A stretch of DNA of 64,000 bases from positions 1-64,000 of the forward strand of contig NZ_CAJTYX010000017.1 in the NCBI RefSeq assembly GCF_910583865.1, read 5' to 3'. A program made the translations under genes and the position numbers. Under the pieces are notes generated by a model. That model did not search any database, was not told the origin of the DNA, and saw only the letters and a list, made by a program, of their open reading frames with translations. The first letter of the stretch is position 1; the number at the start of each line of letters is the position of its first letter. This DNA comes from an uncultured Muribaculum sp. GTDB taxonomy: Bacteria > Bacteroidota > Bacteroidia > Bacteroidales > Muribaculaceae. Below are positions 51,101 to 58,564 of the stretch, one piece after another.

Positions 51101-51291
51101 TCGACCGCCTTCACCGCATGGGGCAGAAGATGAAGGTCACGTCTTACTCTATGATAACGCGCAATACTATCGAGGAGCGCATACGCCAGCTCCAGGAACG
51201 CAAGGCGGAACTTTTCGACGGCCTTGTCTCGGCTGACCCGACCCTCTCGAAGCAGATATCGCAGGAGGACATAAATTTCATACTCTCATAA
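48175..51291 (+). CDS. SNF2-family DEAD/DEAH helicase-like ATPase
   Basis: A ~1038-aa cytosolic DNA translocase. Residues after about 600 hold the helicase core: DDMGLGKTVQTIAL (motif I), VVLDESQNIKN (motif II), LALSGTPMENNI (motif III), then the C-terminal RecA lobe with LLLTLKVGGVGLNLTAADTVFIYEPWWN and DRLHRMGQ. The ~600-residue N-terminal part is Bacteroidales-specific to my eye, with a low-complexity first 100 residues. The frame is open from 48097 but the promoter at 48112 rules that out; ATG 48175 or GTG 48133 is the likely start. It forms an operon with the 51305 gene (13-bp gap). Bacterial SNF2 proteins act in transcription recycling, repair or phage defence. Confidence 0.85.
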   Translation: MSFDGVVSSDDASMLHGSAVSDDSRKAADTAMSGNVVTAAGDTASGIGGYNGVSEGAVSGGLASRLSGLKPVRRIVRSGMGGSDEFRFRISIARGNGDAASEAYLSVVDNAGNETIPDRGRVSAAAGRLLDAMAEVRSGSGFMLGWEGVDNNMSLTRYPMLGQLLMECNNIEVDGRGPVAVRRDMWRLRLTLDRVKGEDGATLRFEPVLTMLSDGGEEPGDDAGMSRGVRPEMILSRQIVLDGNELCGVADLGENFNATGMFLDRIPAAGLNQWLSLFFTYIDNVEVWLDGRPVEWGSHEVGYVPAIVFTKVDADRSLNMEVARVLPGIDFNLQRRLQLTAVAVDDADGRPMICRTLPYARHEAEADADDVDGKLRYYTPSRAAYKNVYRDGTFFIVPPEIAGPFLLHGLPSLLRDFSLIGSEKLREYKIQPVFPKIKVRMSSGINFLDTEASVSVGDEKIGLPELLNQYREQRFVMLSDGNRGILDDRYMRRLQRIFKVEGKGDEAAVKVSYFDIPEIEALLQEGVEGEAPQHYREFLEGFNALGSRALPLTRLNAELRPYQLEGVKWMAYLGENGMGGCLADDMGLGKTVQTIALLTMVYGTSHPEDAPRRRGRPRKQGGARTEAERNVAPSLLVMPKSLIFNWESEIKRFAPWLRTYTYYAAERDIDEACKADVVITTYGMLRNDIDTLRRCRWEYVVLDESQNIKNMDSQTAKAASILKANHRLALSGTPMENNIMELYSLFRFLNPGMLGDPADFSRRYAVPIENEADADAMTALRRKIYPFMLRRLKRDVLTELPDLTEQTIYTEMEPAHARFYEERRLYYQGLINKSIEQDGVQKSQFVIFQALSELRRIASIPNVLTDGTVTSPKLDPLVETISEAAANGHKSVVFFNFIAGIELVGERLERLGIDYATMTGSTGDRRSVIRRFQTDPECRVLLLTLKVGGVGLNLTAADTVFIYEPWWNRAAEKQAIDRLHRMGQKMKVTSYSMITRNTIEERIRQLQERKAELFDGLVSADPTLSKQISQEDINFILS

Positions 51292-51304
51292 ATCCGGACA
51301 CAGA

Positions 51305-53179
51305 ATGGCACGATACAGAGATACGCAGAAGGCAGTGCTGCCGTTACCCGCTATTGAGAAAATCATATATGCGGGGAAGAAGGAGTATGTCGATCCTGTG
51401 ATTGAGGAACTGATGCATTATCGCACGGGCTATCCGTCGCGACTGCTTCATTTCGTATTCATCGATTCGGGACTCTCGGCGCCGAAAGTCGACTGGAGCG
51501 CCTATGGCGCCGAACCGCTGTTTACTGACGAGCAGTTGTGGAGGGTGGCATGCGGAGCTGAAAAGGAGAGCAAGATCGTGATGGGGGCGTTGGCCGTGTT
51601 CCTTTCGGACGTGCGCAATATCCGGTGGCTGGTGGGAAAGCTTACCGACAAGGAGCGTTCCTTGTGGCGCAAGTGTCTGATCGACGGTAGTGTGAAAGAG
51701 CACGAGGTGCGTGCCGCGTTCAAGGTTGGCGGTTCGTCGGAAACTTTTGTCGACAACGCGCGCTATTCGTGGATGTATCCCACGGCATGGTCGGTGCAAC
51801 AGTCGCGCTGGAGCTGGGGGGCACGCAAGCCTGAACTTGAGTTTGTGATAGACGGTGTCATACGCCCGTATCTCGCTGCGGTGTTTTTTCCCGAGGCGTC
51901 GGACTTTCCCCGGCTTGAGACGCTTCCCGAGGGGTTGTCGGCATTCGGCGACGAGGATGGTGCGATCCGTGGAGTAGCCCGCTATGAGGCGATGGCAGGC
52001 GCCGGAATGTTCGACTCCACCTCGTCCAATGTCACCATGGCTGTCATTCGCAAGGTGTCAGCCGCTATTGAGCTTAAGGAATTTTTCCCGGAAGATGCCG
52101 GCAACAAGTACAAGGCCATGGCACGCGGCCGTATCGTGGCGAATCTTCTCACATGCCTGCGCGATGCCTCCACGCTGTCGTCGATGTCGGGTGCGGAGCG
52201 TTGGCGGTATGCCGTCAATAATGTCTATGTCACAGTGCCTGATATTGTAAGGCGGGCTCTTATGCCTCAGGTTAGGGGGAAATTCGCCCATACGCCGTTT
52301 GACTATTCCGCGTATGACATCGTAAAGACCGTGATGCGCATGATCGGGCGCCATTCGGACGGAGAACTCTGGGTGGAAGCCAAGGGATTCATCAATTTCT
52401 TCAAACTCCTTTACGGAAACCAGGCCGATGTGATGCTGATCGACAATTACGGTTTTGACCGGTGTGACATAAATGTCAAGTCGGGAACGGACGGCAAGCT
52501 GCACCGTGTGGCTCTTGACGAGAGGTTCGCGTATCTGATCGTGCCGTTGATCCAGGGGACGGTGTTCATGCTTGCCGCGGCGGGGTGTCTGGAGGTGGCG
52601 TATGACAGCCGCGAACCGGTGAGCTGTAGTCCGTTCGGAGGGCTGGTGTACTGGCGTCTTACCCGTCTGGGGCGTTTCGTGCTCGGTCTTGACGACCGTT
52701 ACGAGAACACTGTGGAGATATCGTCGGTGAATGATTTCGTGCTTGATGACAGTCATCTGGTAATTACCGTGAGCAACGGCAATACCTCCATGCGCGGGCT
52801 TCTCGACCGCTTCGCCAAGCCGGTCTCGGCCAACCGCTATGCCGTCACCCCCTCCACTTTTTTGCGCCATTGCCGTGACATCGCCGACATAAACCGCACT
52901 ATAGGGCTGATATATAATTTCGTGTGTACGGATCCTCCGAAGATATGGCTTGAATTCTTCGAGGAGATGAAGCGGCGCGCCTCGGCTGTTAGCGAGGACC
53001 GGTCGGATTATATCGTGTACAGGATAAATTCGGCAGACAAGGAGCTGCAAAGATATCTTGCGATGAGTCCGGAGATGCGCGACGTAGCCATATGCGCGCA
53101 GGGCTTCCGCGTGCTGGTCGACATGGAGAAGGACTCCCGGTTCAGGGAGCTGCTACTGGCGCGCGGTTATCTGCTGTGA
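51305..53179 (+). CDS. hypothetical 624-aa partner of the SNF2 protein
   Basis: A large cytosolic protein without signal peptide or obvious enzymatic motif. The N-terminal ~300 residues look helical. The C-terminal part (about 490-560: FVLDDSHLVITVSNGNTSMRGLLDRFAKPVSANRYAVTPSTFLRHC) has the beta-alpha-beta shape and the NRYAVTPSTF wording of the domain that accompanies XPB/Ssl2-type helicases, which would fit a helicase cofactor. That similarity is by eye only. It starts 13 bp after the SNF2 stop, so both are probably co-expressed. Its 3' end overlaps convergent kup by 27 bp. Confidence 0.65.
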   Translation: MARYRDTQKAVLPLPAIEKIIYAGKKEYVDPVIEELMHYRTGYPSRLLHFVFIDSGLSAPKVDWSAYGAEPLFTDEQLWRVACGAEKESKIVMGALAVFLSDVRNIRWLVGKLTDKERSLWRKCLIDGSVKEHEVRAAFKVGGSSETFVDNARYSWMYPTAWSVQQSRWSWGARKPELEFVIDGVIRPYLAAVFFPEASDFPRLETLPEGLSAFGDEDGAIRGVARYEAMAGAGMFDSTSSNVTMAVIRKVSAAIELKEFFPEDAGNKYKAMARGRIVANLLTCLRDASTLSSMSGAERWRYAVNNVYVTVPDIVRRALMPQVRGKFAHTPFDYSAYDIVKTVMRMIGRHSDGELWVEAKGFINFFKLLYGNQADVMLIDNYGFDRCDINVKSGTDGKLHRVALDERFAYLIVPLIQGTVFMLAAAGCLEVAYDSREPVSCSPFGGLVYWRLTRLGRFVLGLDDRYENTVEISSVNDFVLDDSHLVITVSNGNTSMRGLLDRFAKPVSANRYAVTPSTFLRHCRDIADINRTIGLIYNFVCTDPPKIWLEFFEEMKRRASAVSEDRSDYIVYRINSADKELQRYLAMSPEMRDVAICAQGFRVLVDMEKDSRFRELLLARGYLL

Positions 53180-55147
53180 GCGCCGGATGCGGCGTCCTGA
53201 CGGCGGGGATATGATGAGCGGCACGCTTTCCATCACCACCCCGGACGTGTCGAGTCCCATTGCTTTCAGGTCGCTGATGCCTATATGGCGCAGGCGGTCG
53301 TGCATGCGCATAAGCATGGTCGCTATGCGAGGGCATGAGTTTTCTTCTGAAAAGAGCCGGTTGATGATTATGAAGCGGAAGTCGCCCGGCACGCCGTGGC
53401 GTCGGAGCGACGGATAGGTGGAGATGAGGTCTATTCTCCGTTCGGCGACAAGGTCCTCGACAATCTGTCGAAGGTAAAGGCTTATTTTCGGCTCTACGCG
53501 GAATCCCACCGTTAAGGTGATGAAGAACATGGTGGACGGAATCAGCTCCTCGATGGCGTAGTCGAGCACGCGCGGATCGTCGGATTTCTCGATATGGATT
53601 ATCCAATAGTGGTCGGCTCTCTTGGGCTGCCGGCTCACTATTGAGTAAAGTAGCTTGTTCTCAAGCTTGCCTGAGTCGGATGACCGGCTGAAATAGACTA
53701 TGTTGGAGGCGTAGAGCGGCACTTCCGTGTCGTTTTTCAGGTCGGCGATGAGTCCAAGCTTGCTCTCCACGTCGTTGAACTCGATGTAGGAGTCGCGGAT
53801 GCGGGTGGAATTGTACCATATGGCCATCACGATGCCCACCATTCCGGCGATAAGGATGGTGAACCATCCGCCATGGGCGAACTTCATGACGTTTGCGGCG
53901 AAAAACAGGGTCTCCAGAGCGCCGAAGAATATGGTGAACAGCAGGCATACCCACAGGGCATGTCCTTTATGGCGCAGATATATGGCAAGCAGCACGGTGG
54001 TCATCAGCATGGTCACGGTGATTGCCAGACCGTAGGCGGCTTCCATATGGCTTGAGTCGCGGAAGATGAGTACGGTGACGAGGCATCCGGCAAGGAGCAG
54101 CCAGTTGACCGAGGGTATGTATAGCTGTCCTTTTCTGTCGGAGGGATATTTTATCCTTAACCTCGGCCAGAAATCGAGATTGATGGCCTCTGAAAAAATC
54201 GTGAAGGAACCGCTCAGAAGTGCCTGGCTCGCTATGATGGCCGCTCCTGCCGACATGACTATGCCTATGGGTGTGAACCATGTCGGCATTATTCCATAGA
54301 ACGGATTGACATTTCCGGCATCTCCTCCTGCAATCAGCCACGCTCCCTGACCGAGATAGTTTGCTATGAGTGACAGCTTGACGAATATCCAGCTGACGGA
54401 TATGTTCCATCGCCCGCAGTGGCCGAGGTCGGAGTAGAGGGCTTCGGCACCGGTGGTGCACAGGAACACGGCTCCGAGTATGAGGAACCATTGGGGGTAG
54501 TGGGCGAGCAGGTTTATGGCATACCAGGGATTGAACGCGGCGAGTATGCGCGGAGCGTGGTGGAGGTTGCTTATGCCGAGCAGGGCGAGCATCATGAACC
54601 ATGCGAGCATGAACGGGCCGAATATGCGCCCGATCTTGCCGGTGCCTGACTGCTGCAGGATGAATATACCGATTATGATGAGCACCGATAGCGGGAGTAC
54701 GGGCATGTCGGGGGCTATGATTTCCAATCCTTCGATGGCCGAGGTCACGGTGATGGCCGGAGTTATCACTCCGTCGGCAATAAGGGCCGCCGCGCCGATG
54801 GCCCCTACCAGATACAGATGCCTGCGCGGGATGTGCCTGAGGAGGGAGAAGAGGGCGAGTATCCCACCCTCGCCGTTGTTGTCGGCACGAAGGGCAATGA
54901 TGACATATTTTACTGTGGTCTGTAGGGTCAGCACCCATATCACGCACGATACGGCGCCTATTATGTAGTCGGGAGTGAAATGGGGGTTCACTCCCGTGAT
55001 AGCTTTCATTACGTAGAGCGGCGATGTGCCTATGTCGCCGAACACTATGCCTACGGCTACGAGCAGTCCCATCGCCGAGAATCCCTTCAGGGACTTTTGT
55101 ACGGAGCGATTGCAGGCTTTTGATGCGGAATCGGGCTTCGACTTCAT
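53153..55147 (-). CDS. kup: KUP-family potassium uptake protein
   Basis: A 664-aa K+:H+ symporter. The family start GLLVAVGIVFGDIGTSPLYVMKA and about 12 membrane helices up to residue ~455 are clear, followed by a hydrophilic C-terminal domain of about 200 residues. The TTGAEALYSDLGHCGR segment is a KUP signature. It is transcribed away from the sialate esterase gene; the 3' ends of kup and the 51305 gene overlap. Confidence 0.94.
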   Translation of the reverse strand: MKSKPDSASKACNRSVQKSLKGFSAMGLLVAVGIVFGDIGTSPLYVMKAITGVNPHFTPDYIIGAVSCVIWVLTLQTTVKYVIIALRADNNGEGGILALFSLLRHIPRRHLYLVGAIGAAALIADGVITPAITVTSAIEGLEIIAPDMPVLPLSVLIIIGIFILQQSGTGKIGRIFGPFMLAWFMMLALLGISNLHHAPRILAAFNPWYAINLLAHYPQWFLILGAVFLCTTGAEALYSDLGHCGRWNISVSWIFVKLSLIANYLGQGAWLIAGGDAGNVNPFYGIMPTWFTPIGIVMSAGAAIIASQALLSGSFTIFSEAINLDFWPRLRIKYPSDRKGQLYIPSVNWLLLAGCLVTVLIFRDSSHMEAAYGLAITVTMLMTTVLLAIYLRHKGHALWVCLLFTIFFGALETLFFAANVMKFAHGGWFTILIAGMVGIVMAIWYNSTRIRDSYIEFNDVESKLGLIADLKNDTEVPLYASNIVYFSRSSDSGKLENKLLYSIVSRQPKRADHYWIIHIEKSDDPRVLDYAIEELIPSTMFFITLTVGFRVEPKISLYLRQIVEDLVAERRIDLISTYPSLRRHGVPGDFRFIIINRLFSEENSCPRIATMLMRMHDRLRHIGISDLKAMGLDTSGVVMESVPLIISPPSGRRIRRSQQITARQ

Positions 55148-55220
55148 ATGATGAACTGATGGTGTTGTTGATAGTGTGATGTCTCTTGATTAACAATGAA
55201 GATGTTTGGTTGGTTTTGTC

Positions 55221-55251
55221 TTGGATTTGTGGGATGGAAAGTCTACATTTG
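55221..55251 (+). promoter_or_regulatory. promoter for the sialate O-acetylesterase gene
   Basis: TTG (55221-55223), 20 bp, TACATTTG (55244-55251), 39 bp before the ATG at 55291. This position also excludes the upstream in-frame start at 55186. Confidence 0.6.
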
Positions 55252-55290
55252 CATAAATGTAATTTCAACTTCCGAAAACAGTTATTGAAA

Positions 55291-56772
55291 ATGGAGATCA
55301 GAACAGGTTTTATAGGCCTATTAGGTCGTGTCGCACTGTGTGCGGCCATGGGAGTCGCCGGATCATCGACATGGATGTCGGCGCGAGTGACGCTTCCCCA
55401 CGTGTTGTCGGACGGGATGGTGCTTCAGCAGCGTACTGACGTGAAGCTGTGGGGCAAGGGCATCCCCGGCGACAAGGTGACTGCCGTCCCGACGTGGAAC
55501 GGTGTGCGGAGCGAGGCCAAAGTGGGCAATGACTCCCTATGGAGCATGGAGATAGTGACACCTTCAGCCGGAGGACCTTATGATATAAGGATTTCCGATG
55601 GCGACGGAAGTCCGGTAGTGCTTAAGGACGTGCTTGTGGGTGAGGTGTGGTTCTGCGCGGGACAGTCCAACATGGAGATGCCCATGAAGGGATTCGACCG
55701 TCAGCCGCTGAAAGGTATGAACGGCGTGATAGCCAAGGCGAAGCCTACAACGCCGGTGCGTGTATTTACTACGGACAGCCGGAAAGGCCACTGGGTGCGC
55801 ACATCGGCCAAGACCGCGCAGACAGACGTCGGTGGCGAATGGTGGGACAACACCCCTGAGAATGTTGCCAACACAAGCGCCGTGGCCTACCTGTTCGCCC
55901 GGTATATCAATGAGGTGCTCGACGTGCCGGTGGGCATAATAGTGTCGAGCCTCGGTGGCAGCCGTATAGAGCCTTGGATGTCGCGTGAGGCGATGGCGGA
56001 ATTTCCCGGATATAGTTACGATCATCTTAAAGAGGACGCCAAGGAGAACGCCTGGAATGATCCGTGCCTGCTGTTCAACGGCAAGGTGTCGCCGTTCACA
56101 TCATTCCCGGTGAGAGGTTTCCTATGGTATCAGGGCGAGAGCAACCGACACAATGCTGACATGTACGACCGATTGATGGCTGCGATGGTGAAAGACTGGC
56201 GTGCCCGTTGGGGCGGCGGCGAGTCCATGCCGTTCTATTTCGTGGAGATAGCCCCGTTCAGATATGAAGGAGAGGATGGCGTGTCGGCGGCCAAGCTGCG
56301 TGAGGCACAGGCGAATGCCTTGAGGCTGATTCCGAACAGCGGTATCGCGTCGACTCTCGATGCCGGCAACTATAATTTTATCCATCCCGTGGATAAGGAT
56401 ACGCCTGCGGAGCGCCTGGCGTGGCTTGCTTTGACCGATACTTACGGAATGAAAGGGTTCGGCGCTCATTCTCCCCGCTATGAGTCGATGGAAGTGAAAG
56501 ATGGGAAGATCTATATCAACGTGACCGATGCGCCTTCCGGGCTTTGCCCGATGTGGACGTCGCTTACGGGATTTGAGATAGCCGGTGCCGACAAAAAATT
56601 TTATCCGGCATTTGCCGAAATCGAGGAAAAGACATGCCGTCTGGCTGTGAGCTCCAAGGATGTGCCGGAGCCTGTGGCGGTAAGATATTGCTACAAGAAT
56701 GTGCCCGAGCCTTCGGTGTACAATGTGGCCGGATTGCCATTGCTTCCCTTCCGTACGGATGAGGGAGATTAA
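55291..56772 (+). CDS. sialate O-acetylesterase (SGNH)
   Basis: A 493-aa exported esterase removing O-acetyl groups from sialic acids or from other glycans. After an N-terminal signal region the family opening TLPHVLSDGMVLQQRTDVKLWGKG is seen; the nucleophile is Ser126 in FCAGQSNMEMP. The RGFLWYQGESNRHN block and the His of the C-terminal catalytic pair in FIHPVDKDTPAERLA are present. ATG 55291 follows the promoter. The gene is monocistronic, ended by the terminator at 56831. It likely supports use of host mucin glycans, but no sialidase is nearby. Confidence 0.9.
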   Translation: MEIRTGFIGLLGRVALCAAMGVAGSSTWMSARVTLPHVLSDGMVLQQRTDVKLWGKGIPGDKVTAVPTWNGVRSEAKVGNDSLWSMEIVTPSAGGPYDIRISDGDGSPVVLKDVLVGEVWFCAGQSNMEMPMKGFDRQPLKGMNGVIAKAKPTTPVRVFTTDSRKGHWVRTSAKTAQTDVGGEWWDNTPENVANTSAVAYLFARYINEVLDVPVGIIVSSLGGSRIEPWMSREAMAEFPGYSYDHLKEDAKENAWNDPCLLFNGKVSPFTSFPVRGFLWYQGESNRHNADMYDRLMAAMVKDWRARWGGGESMPFYFVEIAPFRYEGEDGVSAAKLREAQANALRLIPNSGIASTLDAGNYNFIHPVDKDTPAERLAWLALTDTYGMKGFGAHSPRYESMEVKDGKIYINVTDAPSGLCPMWTSLTGFEIAGADKKFYPAFAEIEEKTCRLAVSSKDVPEPVAVRYCYKNVPEPSVYNVAGLPLLPFRTDEGD

Positions 56773-56830
56773 TTGGTCGTTTTTGAACAGGGCTGACAGA
56801 CGATATACGGACAATATACATATATTCACA

Positions 56831-56870
56831 TTAGCACACCAATTTTAACGCTATTGGTGTGCTAATTTTA
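56831..56870 (+). terminator. Rho-independent terminator after the esterase gene
   Basis: TTAGCACACCAAT (56831-56843) pairs with ATTGGTGTGCTAA (56853-56865), then TTTTAT. The stem is 13 bp. Confidence 0.85.
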
Positions 56871-56925
56871 TATTGCTGGCAATCAATTGATTGATGGAAT
56901 TTTTATGTTAAAAAACATAGTTTTG

Positions 56926-56957
56926 TTGCATGTTTTCGGGATTTTCATCTAACTTTG
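56926..56957 (+). promoter_or_regulatory. promoter of the micro-ORF transcript
   Basis: TTG (56926-56928), 21 bp, TAACTTTG (56950-56957). The leader of about 105 nt to the ATG at 57067 holds two hairpins (GCCGG/CCGGC and GGAGCG/CGCTCC). Confidence 0.6.
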
Positions 56958-57066
56958 CAGTGTGTTTAAGCGTATATAAAAGTGAAAACGCCGGAGAGCC
57001 GGCAAGTAAATTGTTTTAGGTCGGAGCGCTTCACTGCCGCTCCGGGAAATTTAAAATTTTAATGGT

Positions 57067-57186
57067 ATGAACAAGATGATCAAATTTTTCAAAGAAGAGG
57101 TAAGTGCTTATACTCGTCATCTTGGTGCCCACAACTACTTCCGCGTGACGGGAGACTGCACCCCGATGATCTCGGAGCGTAACTAA
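57067..57186 (+). CDS. 39-aa small protein
   Basis: A micro-ORF starting MNKMIKFFKEEVSAYTRHLG and ending in ISERN. It has an amphipathic Lys/Phe/Glu-rich N-terminal helix and a single Cys, and no signal peptide. It lies in a transcription unit with its own promoter, structured leader and terminator, with a second micro-ORF 174 bp downstream that opens in a similar way (M, hydrophobic pair, FxK). I do not recognise it. It may be a small regulatory, membrane-associated or antimicrobial-type peptide. Confidence 0.5.
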   Translation: MNKMIKFFKEEVSAYTRHLGAHNYFRVTGDCTPMISERN

Positions 57187-57359
57187 GGGCATTTGAATTG
57201 TCTCCCACAGAGGTGGGGACATTGTAGCGGCAGGATATTCAGAGCCGCAAGAACATGTAGTCTGACAAGAAGTATAATCCGGAGTAGGAGCCGGGATGTG
57301 GATGCCGCCGCCGGCGTGTGTCTGCCGATCGGCGATGACTCCCCCAAAAAGTCAGTGTT

Positions 57360-57425
57360 ATGTTGAATATTTTTAAGAAGGTGTTCCGTTGGTATTTCGA
57401 GAATGCCGCCGAGATGTATAAGTAA
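57360..57425 (+). CDS. 21-aa small basic peptide
   Basis: The sequence MLNIFKKVFRWYFENAAEMYK (21 residues) would form a cationic amphipathic helix rich in Phe/Trp/Tyr in its first two-thirds. It follows the 39-aa micro-ORF in the same transcript, after a hairpin (GTCTCCCAC/GTGGGGAC) and a GC-rich structured spacer. It has an AT-rich region immediately upstream but no clear ribosome-binding site. No family is recognised. Confidence 0.4.
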   Translation: MLNIFKKVFRWYFENAAEMYK

Positions 57426-57456
57426 ACAATACTCTCGAATTCTACAGTAAGAAACA

Positions 57457-57508
57457 GGGGAGCCGAAAGGCTCCCCACAGAGAATCGTGAATGAATCACG
57501 ATTTTTTT
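57457..57508 (+). terminator. double hairpin terminator of the micro-ORF unit
   Basis: A GNRA-loop hairpin GGGGAGCC-GAAA-GGCTCCCC (57457-57476) is followed by AATCGTGA/TCACGATT (57483-57503) and a seven-T run. Confidence 0.85.
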
Positions 57509-57543
57509 ATGCCGTTATGTGAAGGTCGCGGACGTGTGTCATC

Positions 57544-58551
<1,008 letters not shown>

Positions 58552-58564
58552 GAGGTGTCGGAGA

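Noticed and set aside
57031..57222. 63-aa minus-strand frame opposite the first micro-ORF
   Set aside because: No promoter on that strand; the plus strand has promoter, ORF and terminator.
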